Below, one piece after another: positions 56,553 through 64,000 of a stretch of 64,000 nucleotides of DNA; the first letter of the stretch is position 1; the number at the start of each line of letters is the position of its first letter. The translations under genes and the position numbers were made by a program. Origin of the DNA: Gammaproteobacteria bacterium (lineage in GTDB: Bacteria > Pseudomonadota > Gammaproteobacteria > Steroidobacterales > Woeseiaceae); NCBI GenBank assembly GCA_029863305.1, contig JAOTVR010000006.1, positions 1 through 64,000 of the forward strand. Direction: 5' to 3'. The notes under the pieces are model-generated. The model worked only from the letters and a program-made list of their open reading frames with translations. It searched no databases and was not told the origin of the DNA.

Positions 56553-56575
56553 GTCGATGCCTGCCGGCTGCGCCC

Positions 56576-57886
56576 CTACTGGAATCCCGGAATTGGCATC
56601 GGCGCGCCGTTGACGGTGAGCAGCCCGTTTTCAAAGGCTGCCTGCATCTCATAGACGTCACCGTTGCGCCGCAGAAAACCCATGCCGACAGCGCCATTGA
56701 TTTGTGGGTCCATAGCGGTCGCGATATCCATCAGCGCTGCAGGTACTCGCAGATCAAACGAGGCATCGAGTGCAAGCAGCGCGGCCGGCCAACTGAACTC
56801 GTCGACATCGAAGCCGGTGGCGGAAACATCGATTCGGGTTTCGAGCTTGCCTTCTGGCAGAGCAATATCGAGGTGTTCAACCTGAAGCTCGAAGCCTTTT
56901 GCGAGCAGACGTTGCAGGTCGTCCTGCAAATAGAACATCGCCTCATCGGGGCTGCCGTAGGAGTCGATCTGCTCGAGCACGCGGGTGATGTTGCCGATGG
57001 CGGCGCCGTCCATGTCCTTGATGGTCGCGTCGATGAATATGCCTGCCGGACCGAGGTCGCCGAAAGGCACGTTGTTGAGCCGCATCTTTGTGCGGCCCGA
57101 GACGAGGTCGCCGTGCATCTCCGCCGCGGTGTCGAGGAGTATCGGACCTATCGTCTCGGTGCCTTGCGCGGTTGGCAGCGTTATCGACGCGATGCTCATG
57201 CTTATGTCGCCGACGCTGAAGCCGAATTTCGTTGGTTTTTGGCTGCCCTCGAGTTCGAGCGCGATGAGGCTGATATCGCTGTCGTATGTGACGACACTCA
57301 GCTCTTCGAATGCGCCGCGGAAGTCGACGCTGCTGTCCGAGGGGTTGGTTGTTACGAGAAGGTCAGAATCTCCCCAGTTTACGGTTGATCCGGCGCGACT
57401 GAATGAACCGGCCTGCAGCTTATAACTGGATGAGAGCTCGCCGGTCAGGCTGACCTCGCTGTAGATCGTGCCGGGCAAATCGACGCGCTCGCCATTGTCG
57501 AACTCGAGGCTGAGCGTTGACACCGCCCTGCCGAGTCCCGGCATCAGTGAGCCCTCGTCGCGAGTCATCGACGTAACAGGAACCAGTCCGTGATCAAGTC
57601 GCGTATCGATTATCAGCACCGGCAAGTCGGAGCCGGGGCCTTCGTCAGCGAGTGCCAGCAGCAAGTCTCGCAAGTCGCCATTGCGGACCTCAACCCTGTG
57701 CTGGCCTGCCGAGGAAAACCAGCCACGATCAAACCCCTGCGACTTTACGACGACGTCCTGGCTCTCGGCGGCGGCCCAGTCCAGGTTTTCGTCCATCGAC
57801 TTTTCGGCAAGCCGACCGACGATTCCCGGTGAGACCAGGACTACGACGGCAAGCACGATCAGCAGGGCGACAAAGCCTTTCTTCAC
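56576..57886 (-). CDS. DUF945 (YdgA-like) family protein
   Basis: A 436 aa envelope protein. N-terminal signal anchor KKGFVALLIVLAVVVLVSPGIVG is followed by the YdgA-like start RLAEKSMDENLDWA ... VKSQGFDRGWFSSAGQHRVEV, then long beta-rich repeats and a helical region with DEAMFYLQDDLQRLLAKGFEL. Function of the family is unknown; location in the inner membrane facing the periplasm is likely. It converges on the Opp ATPase (23 bp gap) and starts 150 bp from the cytochrome gene on the other strand. Confidence 0.85.
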   Translation of the reverse strand: MKKGFVALLIVLAVVVLVSPGIVGRLAEKSMDENLDWAAAESQDVVVKSQGFDRGWFSSAGQHRVEVRNGDLRDLLLALADEGPGSDLPVLIIDTRLDHGLVPVTSMTRDEGSLMPGLGRAVSTLSLEFDNGERVDLPGTIYSEVSLTGELSSSYKLQAGSFSRAGSTVNWGDSDLLVTTNPSDSSVDFRGAFEELSVVTYDSDISLIALELEGSQKPTKFGFSVGDISMSIASITLPTAQGTETIGPILLDTAAEMHGDLVSGRTKMRLNNVPFGDLGPAGIFIDATIKDMDGAAIGNITRVLEQIDSYGSPDEAMFYLQDDLQRLLAKGFELQVEHLDIALPEGKLETRIDVSATGFDVDEFSWPAALLALDASFDLRVPAALMDIATAMDPQINGAVGMGFLRRNGDVYEMQAAFENGLLTVNGAPMPIPGFQ

Positions 57887-57982
57887 GGCAAATCCTCACG
57901 GCGCATGACTCGAGGGCGTGATGCTAGCATGCGATCCCCCTGGCTTCGGGCTAGAAATCACAGACTGTTGTCACTACCATAG

Positions 57983-58012
57983 CGGCCTCGAACGGCCTCG
58001 AACGGCCTCGAT
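57983..58012. repeat. Three tandem copies of a 10 bp repeat upstream of the cytochrome gene
   Basis: CGGCCTCGAA occurs three times in direct succession (last base of the third copy is T), one copy per helical turn, 25 bp before the cytochrome start codon. It may be a regulator binding array, a slippage product, or part of the 5' leader. Confidence 0.7.
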
Positions 58013-58036
58013 ACCCGTGCCCAACCTCACAAAGCG

Positions 58037-58657
58037 TTGAAAAACATAGTGATTACCAACACAAGATGCGCCCTGATCGCTGCGATGATCTTCATCGGCA
58101 GCGCTTTCCTGCCCGCTTTTGCCGAAGGCGACGCCGCTCGCGGCGCAAAGCCTGGCTACACCTGTCTCGGTTGCCACGGAATCGAAGGCTATCGCAATGC
58201 CTACCCGTCCTACCGGGTACCGAAGCTTGGCGGACAAAAAGCCTCGTATCTTGTCGTTGCTCTGAGGGGCTATCGAGACGGCATGCGGGCGCATCCGACC
58301 ATGGCAGGACAGGCATCGAGCCTGACGGACCAGCAAATCGAAGATCTGGCAGCGTATTTCGCCAGCCTGAATGCGGACCGGGTCGCCGCCGGCGGATCGA
58401 GGGCGCCCAGCAACGAGGCGACAACAACGTGCATCGCCTGCCACGGGCAAAATGGCATCAGCCTGTCACCGACCTGGCCGACGCTGGCCGGGCAACACGA
58501 AGATTACCTGGTGCATGCGCTGAATCAATATCGAGACGGCAAGCGCAAGGATCCGGTAATGTCACCAATTGTGGCGGCGCTGAGCGACGACGATATCGCC
58601 TTGCTGGCGAAATACTACGCACGCCTCGACGGCCTGCAAACAACGAAGGCCGAGTAA
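58037..58657 (+). CDS. Di-haem c-type cytochrome (c4-like)
   Basis: Periplasmic electron carrier, 206 aa. Signal peptide through AFLPAFAEG, then two homologous haem domains with [20 protein letters not shown] and [20 protein letters not shown], each followed by a Met-containing distal segment ([21 protein letters not shown] and [19 protein letters not shown]). The duplicated layout is that of cytochrome c4, donor to terminal oxidases. Translation starts at TTG 58037 or GTG 58049; neither has a strong ribosome binding site. Three 10 bp repeats lie just upstream. Confidence 0.9.
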   Translation: MKNIVITNTRCALIAAMIFIGSAFLPAFAEGDAARGAKPGYTCLGCHGIEGYRNAYPSYRVPKLGGQKASYLVVALRGYRDGMRAHPTMAGQASSLTDQQIEDLAAYFASLNADRVAAGGSRAPSNEATTTCIACHGQNGISLSPTWPTLAGQHEDYLVHALNQYRDGKRKDPVMSPIVAALSDDDIALLAKYYARLDGLQTTKAE

Positions 58658-58687
58658 GCGCCGCCCCCAACTCAGGGAACACCGACC

Positions 58688-59641
58688 ATGCCGGAGCGGC
58701 ACGCGCAAACAACGAAGCTCAATGATGGCATCGTTGCTGTCGATACCGAATATGCCCGGCCGTTGCAGGATGCGAGCCATCTGCTCGTTGAGAGCGGACG
58801 CGCCGCGATAATCGACACGGGCGTAAACAGCAGCGTGCCGCTCCTGCTCGACGCGCTCATGCAACTGAATCTCGATCCGGCCGATGTCGACTTCGTGTTC
58901 CTGACGCACGTGCATCTCGATCATGCCGGCGGCGCAGGCTCGCTCATGCAGCAACTGCCGAATGCAAAGTGCGTCCTGCACCCCTACGGAGCGCCGCACA
59001 TGATCGATCCGACCAAGCTTGTTGCGGGCGCCGAGGTGGTCTACGGTAAAGAGAAAACGCGACGTATCTACGGCAGGATCGAGCCGATTGACGAGCGACG
59101 AATCGTCATAAGCGGTGATGAGCAATGGTTCGACCTTAACGGTCGAGCGCTGCAGACCATCTATACAGAAGGTCATGCCCGGCATCACTACGTGCTCAAC
59201 GACCCTGGCTCGCAAGGTGTTTTTACGGGCGACAGTTTTGGCGTGTCGTATCGCGAATTCGATACTGCGAACGGCGAAATCGTATTTCCGACAACGACGC
59301 CGGTGCAATTCGACCCACACGAAGCGCACAAAGCGGTCGACCGCATCATGGCCTGTGAGCCCGAGCATTGTTATCTGACCCACTACAGCCGTGTCCGTAA
59401 TGTCGACCGGCTCGCGGCGCAGATGCACGAGGGAATCGAGGCTTATGTCGCGATCGCGCGCAAACACGAGCACGCCGTGAACAGAATCGAGTCGATACAA
59501 AAGAGCATTTTCGAGTATTACGAACAACAGCTTGCCGAACATGGTTTCAGCGGTGACGGTGACGCCATTCAAGCCGTACTCGGCATCGACATCGACCTTA
59601 ATGCACAGGGCCTGGAAGTGTGGCTGGAGAGGGCAAAATGA
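58688..59641 (+). CDS. MBL-fold metallo-hydrolase
   Basis: A 317 aa metallo-beta-lactamase-fold hydrolase without a signal peptide. The metal motif is THVHLDHAGGAGSLMQQL; later ligands are in EGHARHHYVLNDP and GVFTGDSFGV, and a final His in CYLTHYSRVRN. The C-terminal third is helical (about 240-317). Similar proteins include lactonases and glyoxalase II-like thioesterases; a CoA or acyl thioester substrate would suit the neighbours, but that is inference. It overlaps the acrylyl-CoA reductase gene by 4 bp. Confidence 0.85.
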   Translation: MPERHAQTTKLNDGIVAVDTEYARPLQDASHLLVESGRAAIIDTGVNSSVPLLLDALMQLNLDPADVDFVFLTHVHLDHAGGAGSLMQQLPNAKCVLHPYGAPHMIDPTKLVAGAEVVYGKEKTRRIYGRIEPIDERRIVISGDEQWFDLNGRALQTIYTEGHARHHYVLNDPGSQGVFTGDSFGVSYREFDTANGEIVFPTTTPVQFDPHEAHKAVDRIMACEPEHCYLTHYSRVRNVDRLAAQMHEGIEAYVAIARKHEHAVNRIESIQKSIFEYYEQQLAEHGFSGDGDAIQAVLGIDIDLNAQGLEVWLERAK

Positions 59642-60630
59642 CGGACAAATTTCGCGCGTACAGGATCGACGAACAAGACGGGAACGTTGTCGCCGGGTTT
59701 CAGGAGCTGGCACTTGAGGACCTGACGCCGGGCAATGTCGTCATCAAGGTCAGTCACTCGACAATCAATTACAAGGATGCGCTGGCGGCGACAGGCAGCG
59801 GCCGAATATTGCGACGCTATCCCTTGAACGGCGGCATCGACCTCGCCGGCACGGTGGTCAGTTCGGAGGATGCCGAGCTTCAGGCCGGCGCAAGCGTGCT
59901 GGTGAACGGCTGTGGTCTCAGCGAGACCGTCGACGGCGGCTACTCCGAGTTCGCTCGCGTCGACAGTGCGAGCGTCGTGCCGATTCCACAGGGCATGACG
60001 GCCAATGAGGCCATGCAAATCGGTACGGCCGGTTATACTGCGGCGCTCGCGATTCACCGCATGGAACAGAACGGCCAGCTGCCGGAAAACGGTCCGGTGG
60101 TTGTCACCGGCGCCACCGGCGGTGTCGGGAGTATTGCGATCGACATGCTTGGCAGGCGCGGTTACGAGGTTGTAGCCGTAACCGGCAAGGGCGCAGAAGA
60201 GAGCTACCTCAGGAGCATCGGCGCACAGCGCGTGCTGTTGCGCGAGCAGATCGACCTGGGCAAGCGGCCAATGGAAAAAGCGGAGTGGGCAGGCGCGATC
60301 GACAACCTCGGCGGCGACTACCTGGCGTGGTTGACGCGCACGATGGCATACGGCGGCAATATTGCCAGCATCGGTCTGGCGGCCAGTCACGAACTCAACA
60401 CGACTGTCCTGCCGTTCATCCTGCGCGCCGTCTGCCTGCTCGGCATCAATTCAGTCGAGACGCCACGCGACCTTCGACTTGCCGTCTGGTCCAGAATTGG
60501 CGGCGACCTGAAACCACAGCACCTCGATGTGATCGGTCGGCGCACGCTTCCATTCGATGAACTGCCCGGAGCATTTCAAGACTACATGGACGGCGCTGTG
60601 ACGGGCCGCACGGTGGTCGAAATCGCCTGA
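59638..60630 (+). CDS. acuI: Acrylyl-CoA reductase-like MDR oxidoreductase (AcuI/YhdH)
   Basis: NADPH-dependent zinc-free medium-chain reductase, 330 aa from ATG 59638. The YhdH/AcuI pattern is strong: KVSHSTINYKDALAATGSGRI, RRYPLNGGIDLAGTVVSSED, VTGATGGVGSIAIDMLGRRG and the late LRAVCLLGINSVETPRDLR. AcuI turns acrylyl-CoA, toxic and formed from DMSP or acrylate, into propionyl-CoA. Propionyl-CoA is then used by the methylcitrate cycle, whose genes prpB and prpD follow directly. The role is therefore supported by context. Confidence 0.85.
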   Translation: MTDKFRAYRIDEQDGNVVAGFQELALEDLTPGNVVIKVSHSTINYKDALAATGSGRILRRYPLNGGIDLAGTVVSSEDAELQAGASVLVNGCGLSETVDGGYSEFARVDSASVVPIPQGMTANEAMQIGTAGYTAALAIHRMEQNGQLPENGPVVVTGATGGVGSIAIDMLGRRGYEVVAVTGKGAEESYLRSIGAQRVLLREQIDLGKRPMEKAEWAGAIDNLGGDYLAWLTRTMAYGGNIASIGLAASHELNTTVLPFILRAVCLLGINSVETPRDLRLAVWSRIGGDLKPQHLDVIGRRTLPFDELPGAFQDYMDGAVTGRTVVEIA

Positions 60631-60667
60631 CGCCGGCCCAGGCGAAGAGACCCTCAGATCATACGAT

Positions 60668-60697
60668 TTGGGAATGGCGCCTGCCGTGGTTTAGAAT
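60668..60697 (+). promoter_or_regulatory. Candidate prpB promoter
   Basis: TTGGGA, 18 bp spacer, TAGAAT in the 122 bp gap between acuI and prpB. Start expected near 60704. Confidence 0.4.
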
Positions 60698-60719
60698 CGC
60701 TCCCCCATGCTGTTTTAAT

Positions 60720-60735
60720 GCAGATTAAAATCTGC
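60720..60735. promoter_or_regulatory. Palindromic operator candidate before prpB
   Basis: GCAGATT-AA-AATCTGC, 7 bp arms with a 2 bp centre, lies just downstream of the candidate prpB promoter and 18 bp before the start codon, a position suited to repression. Confidence 0.5.
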
Positions 60736-60752
60736 TCGGGAGCAAACAAGTA

Positions 60753-61643
60753 ATGAGTTCAGGAGCACGTTTCCGGGCCGCGCTCGAGGCGGAGCGGCCG
60801 CTGCAAATCGTGGGCACGATCAACGCATTTACAGCGCTGCTGGCCGAAAAGGCCGGCTTCAGGGCGATATACCTGTCAGGCGCGGGCGTTGCCAATGCGT
60901 CCTTCGGCTTGCCGGATCTGGCAATGACGACCTTGAACGACGTCTGTGAAGACGTGCGCCGGATTGCATCGGTCAGCGACCTGCCGTTGCTCGTCGATGC
61001 CGATACTGGCTGGGGCAGCGCATTCATGATCGCGAGAACGATGCGTGAAATGACCTGGGCCGGCGCGGCCGGATGTCACCTCGAAGATCAGGTCGCAGCC
61101 AAACGCTGCGGACACCGTCCCGGCAAGGCGCTGGTCGAACCGCAGGAGATGTGCGACCGCATCAAGGCCGCCGTCGATGGCCGAATCGATGACCAGTTCG
61201 TGATCATGGCGCGCACGGATGCACATGCAGTCGAAGGGCAGCAGGCGGCTCTGGATCGCGCCGCGGCCTACGTCGAAGCCGGCGCCGATATGATTTTTGC
61301 CGAAGCGCTGACGACCCTGGACGAGTATCGGCAATTCACCGACGCCATTCACGTGCCAGTGCTGGCAAACCTGACGGAGTTCGGCAAGACGCCATTGTTT
61401 ACGACGGACGAGCTGGCGAAGGTCGGCATTCGCATGACCTTGTATCCGCTAAGCGCTTTTCGTGCAATGTCGGCGGCTGCGCTGGATGTTTATACAACGT
61501 TGCGCCAGGACGGAACGCAGGTTGCGTCTCTGGACAAAATGCAAACGCGCATGGAGCTATACGACGTGCTTGGCTATCAGAAGTACGAGGACAAGCTCGA
61601 CGAATTGTTTGCCGAAAAAGGGCTGGACACCGGCAAGGACTGA
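60753..61643 (+). CDS. prpB: 2-methylisocitrate lyase
   Basis: Cleaves 2-methylisocitrate to pyruvate and succinate, last step of the methylcitrate cycle for propionyl-CoA. 296 aa, colinear with E. coli Prp[38 protein letters not shown] and the catalytic loop KRCGHRPGK, which separates PrpB from isocitrate lyase and PEP mutase relatives. [16 protein letters not shown] is also conserved. prpC, normally next, is missing; prpD follows 73 bp later. Confidence 0.95.
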   Translation: MSSGARFRAALEAERPLQIVGTINAFTALLAEKAGFRAIYLSGAGVANASFGLPDLAMTTLNDVCEDVRRIASVSDLPLLVDADTGWGSAFMIARTMREMTWAGAAGCHLEDQVAAKRCGHRPGKALVEPQEMCDRIKAAVDGRIDDQFVIMARTDAHAVEGQQAALDRAAAYVEAGADMIFAEALTTLDEYRQFTDAIHVPVLANLTEFGKTPLFTTDELAKVGIRMTLYPLSAFRAMSAAALDVYTTLRQDGTQVASLDKMQTRMELYDVLGYQKYEDKLDELFAEKGLDTGKD

Positions 61644-61716
61644 AGTCGGCGAACCAGCATACGATCTTTTTCCAAATTGCGCCCGAGCCTGCACAAAACG
61701 GAAATCCGGAGACACC

Positions 61717-63165
61717 ATGTCCAACCTTGATATTCGCTCTGCGAAACGGCCTGACTGGGATCAGGAACTGGTTGATATCGCCGACTTTGTCTGCGACGCA
61801 GAAATAGACAGCCCGCTTGCTTTCGATACCGCACATTACTGCCTGATGGATACGCTCGCCTGCGGATTCCAGGCGCTTGACTATCCGGCCTGTACGAAAC
61901 TTCTCGGGCCGGTTGTTCCCGGGGCTACGCTGGCCGGCGGTGCGCGTGTGCCGGGTACGTCATTCGAGCTCGAACCGGTCATGGCGGCCTTCAACATCGG
62001 GGCGATGAATCGCTGGCTCGACTTCAATGACACCTGGCTTGCCGCCGAATGGGGCCACCCATCGGATAATCTGGGCGGCATACTGGCTGTCGCGGATTAT
62101 CTGAGTCGCCGGAATCGCGCGGCCGGCAAGAAGGCGCTGACGATGCACGACGTGCTCGAGGCTATGATTCGTGCGCACGAAATTCAGGGCGTGCTCGCGC
62201 TGGAGAACAGTTATAACCGCGTCGGTCTGGATCACGTACTTCTCGTGCGTGTCGCGTCTGCGGCAGTGGTCACACGCATGCTCGGTGGCAGCAAAGAGCA
62301 GGTCCTCAATGCGCTGTCGCACGCATGGATTGACGGCGGTGCGTTGCGAACATACCGGCACGCGCCGAACACCGGGTCACGTAAGAGCTGGGCAGCCGGA
62401 GACGCAACGAGTCGCGCAGTGCGTCTTGCATTGATTGCGATGACCGGCGAGATGGGCTACCCGTCGGCGCTGTCTGCCAGGACCTGGGGCTATTACGACG
62501 TGTTGTTCAAGGGCAAACCGTTCGGCTTTCAACGCGGCTACGGTAGTTATGTCATGGAGAACGTGTTGTTCAAGATCTCCTACCCGGCTGAGTTTCATTC
62601 GCAAACGGCCGTTGAGGCAGCGATGACCTTGCACGATGAGGTCAGGACTCGACTCGACGATATTGAGACGGTCGTTATCGAAACACAGGAGGCCGGCGTT
62701 CGTATCATCGACAAGACCGGGCCGCTCGATAACCCGGCAGATCGGGATCACTGCATTCAGTACATGACCGCGGTGCCATTGATATTCGGCCGGCTTACCG
62801 CAGCAGACTACGAAGACGATGTCGCCGGCGATCCACGCATCGATGTGCTGCGAGACAAGATGCAGGTTCGCGAGCACGAACGGTTCACCAGGGACTACTT
62901 CGATCCCGAGAAACGTTATATCGGCAACGCGCTGCAGGTGTTCTTCAAAGACGGCAGCAGTACAGATCGTATTGTGGTGGATTTTCCGATTGGCCATCGT
63001 GAGCGCCGCGAGGAAGGTATCCCCGTTCTGAAGCAGAAGTTCGTCGACAGCGTGTCGCCGAAACTCGCCGCAGGACAGTGGGAGGCGCTGAGCGCTCTTT
63101 GCGAGGATCGCGAAAAGCTGGGGATGACGGCCGTCGATGATTTCATGGCGTTGCTGGTCGTCTGA
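61717..63165 (+). CDS. prpD: 2-methylcitrate dehydratase
   Basis: Dehydrates 2-methylcitrate to 2-methyl-cis-aconitate. ATG 61717, behind CCGGAGA, gives 482 aa; the track start at 61462 runs out of frame through prpB. The sequence is very close to E. coli PrpD throughout, for example [55 protein letters not shown] and [16 protein letters not shown]. Being the iron-sulfur-independent PrpD, it needs no AcnD/PrpF. Methylcitrate synthase must be encoded elsewhere or supplied by citrate synthase. Confidence 0.95.
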   Translation: MSNLDIRSAKRPDWDQELVDIADFVCDAEIDSPLAFDTAHYCLMDTLACGFQALDYPACTKLLGPVVPGATLAGGARVPGTSFELEPVMAAFNIGAMNRWLDFNDTWLAAEWGHPSDNLGGILAVADYLSRRNRAAGKKALTMHDVLEAMIRAHEIQGVLALENSYNRVGLDHVLLVRVASAAVVTRMLGGSKEQVLNALSHAWIDGGALRTYRHAPNTGSRKSWAAGDATSRAVRLALIAMTGEMGYPSALSARTWGYYDVLFKGKPFGFQRGYGSYVMENVLFKISYPAEFHSQTAVEAAMTLHDEVRTRLDDIETVVIETQEAGVRIIDKTGPLDNPADRDHCIQYMTAVPLIFGRLTAADYEDDVAGDPRIDVLRDKMQVREHERFTRDYFDPEKRYIGNALQVFFKDGSSTDRIVVDFPIGHRERREEGIPVLKQKFVDSVSPKLAAGQWEALSALCEDREKLGMTAVDDFMALLVV

Positions 63166-63227
63166 GTTACCTGGAGGGCCAGATCCCTTTTGCCAAATAG
63201 GGCTCTGACGCCTTAAGCTGTGCGGGC

Positions 63228-63845
63228 ATGCTCGAAACCATCCAAGAAGCCCTCTCCGGGTTCGACCAAAACTACCCGGAGCAGACAGCGCAAAAATGCG
63301 CGATACTGCTCGATGAACTCGGCCGCTGGAATCGGCGCATGAATCTCACCGCGATTCGTAGCGCGGAGGAGATGGTCACGGTGCATATACTCGATAGCCT
63401 GTCGGCCCGGCCACTGTTGCGCGGCAAGCGTATTCTCGATGTGGGCACTGGCGCCGGTTTTCCCGGGCTGCCGCTCGCAATTGTGGAGCCGGACAGGTCT
63501 TTTGTGCTGCTCGACAGTAATAACAAGAAGATCCGCTTTGTTGAACACATCGCCGGATTACTTGGTCTGGGCAACGTAACCGCCGTAAATGCGCGCACAG
63601 AGGACTTTGCACCCGGCAAGCGCTTTGATACGGTGATCGCCCGGGCGGTTGCTGCGTTGCCACGGCTCGTTGAAATGGCCGGACATCACGTTGGAGAGGG
63701 CGGGTTGTTCGTGGCGCTCAAGGGGCGCTACCCGGCAGACGAATTAGAACAATTACCCGATACGTGGGGCAGTAACGTAACGGAACTCAAGGTGCCGGGG
63801 CTCGAGGCGGGTTCCCGGCATGCCGTGTTGATCGAGCATAAGTGA
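63228..63845 (+). CDS. rsmG: 16S rRNA (guanine(527)-N7)-methyltransferase
   Basis: SAM-dependent methyltransferase modifying G527 of 16S rRNA, 205 aa. ATG 63228; N-terminal helical part with [20 protein letters not shown] and [11 protein letters not shown] site [20 protein letters not shown], then [20 protein letters not shown] and [17 protein letters not shown]. Loss of this enzyme confers low-level streptomycin resistance in other bacteria. It lies directly upstream of parA, as in most origin clusters, but is separated from mnmG by 11.8 kb. Confidence 0.96.
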   Translation: MLETIQEALSGFDQNYPEQTAQKCAILLDELGRWNRRMNLTAIRSAEEMVTVHILDSLSARPLLRGKRILDVGTGAGFPGLPLAIVEPDRSFVLLDSNNKKIRFVEHIAGLLGLGNVTAVNARTEDFAPGKRFDTVIARAVAALPRLVEMAGHHVGEGGLFVALKGRYPADELEQLPDTWGSNVTELKVPGLEAGSRHAVLIEHK

Positions 63846-63849
63846 CTTA

Positions 63850-64000
63850 ATGATGCGCATCATTGCAGTAGCAAACCAGAAAGGCGGGGTCGGCAAGACG
63901 ACGACCTGCGTCAATCTGGCGGCATCGCTTGCGGCAACGCAGCGCCGGGTCTTGCTGGTCGACATGGATCCGCAGGGCAATGCCACCATGGGTTGCGGCA
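63850..64000 (+). CDS. parA: Chromosome partitioning ATPase ParA (3' truncated by window)
   Basis: Only the first 50 codons are inside the window and the ORF track omits it. Translation from ATG 63850 or 63853 gives [20 protein letters not shown], the deviant Walker A of ParA/Soj, followed by [14 protein letters not shown]. It dynamically positions ParB-parS complexes for origin segregation. It begins four bases after the rsmG stop and should be followed by parB outside the window. Confidence 0.93.
   Translation, partial: MMRIIAVANQKGGVGKTTTCVNLAASLAATQRRVLLVDMDPQGNATMGCG

Noticed and set aside
57983-58012. Short CRISPR-like array
   Set aside because: Repeats are 10 bp and contiguous with no spacers and no cas genes.

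Overview
This 64 kb window is ordinary high-GC, gene-dense bacterial chromosome carrying the replication-origin neighbourhood of a gammaproteobacterium. The evidence is dnaA, dnaN, recF and gyrB on one side of an AT-rich, DnaA-box-bearing gap, rpmH-rnpA-yidC-mnmE on the other, and gammaproteobacterial blocks such as envC-ctpA-yibQ, yibN-secB-gpsA, glnA-ntrB-ntrC and glyQ-glyS. The mix of peptide importers, secreted peptidases and methylcitrate-cycle genes would suit a marine or sediment heterotroph (a Woeseia- or Steroidobacter-like lineage is a guess from gene content). I found no phage, insertion sequence, CRISPR array, rRNA or tRNA, and no gap above 300 bp between genes.

Layout. 1-9.3 kb: a di/tripeptide transporter next to an ACE-like dipeptidyl carboxypeptidase, a CPBP membrane protease, an AbgT transporter, a HerA-like ATPase and a secreted protein with six Kazal-like repeats. 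9.3-17.7 kb: envelope and secretion block (yibQ, ctpA, envC, yibN, secB, gpsA), then an exported FAD oxidase, trmL and a class 1B pyrD. 17.8-22.5 kb: nitrogen control (ntrC, ntrB, a DUF4124 protein, glnA) with a sigma-54/NtrC promoter. 22.6-31.5 kb: glyQS chained to an acyltransferase and an M28 peptidase, then a DUF6491 lipoprotein, a membrane-anchored GST-like protein and an MMPL exporter. 31.5-42.9 kb: gyrB, recF, dnaN, oriC, dnaA / rpmH, rnpA, yidC, an alpha/beta hydrolase-OsmC fusion, mnmE.

42.9-49.4 kb holds the most unusual unit: a five-gene, tightly coupled, head-on operon (S33-type hydrolase, NatA-like ATPase, ABC-2 permease, and a pair of M16 peptidases). One M16 protein has a two-helix membrane module at its N-terminus; the other has lost the zinc motif. 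49.5-56.6 kb: mnmG fused by ATGA overlaps to a peptide ABC importer. 56.6-63.2 kb: DUF945 protein, di-haem cytochrome c, MBL hydrolase, acrylyl-CoA reductase, prpB and prpD without prpC. 63.2-64 kb: rsmG and the start of parA.

The window therefore contains the classical mnmE-mnmG-rsmG-parA origin block broken open by two accessory cassettes. Other signals worth attention are a terminator-shaped hairpin just inside the glnA leader, gpsA and ntrB frames with no usable canonical start codon, six Kazal repeats that all lack the same disulfide pair, and paired inverted repeats between dnaA and rpmH.
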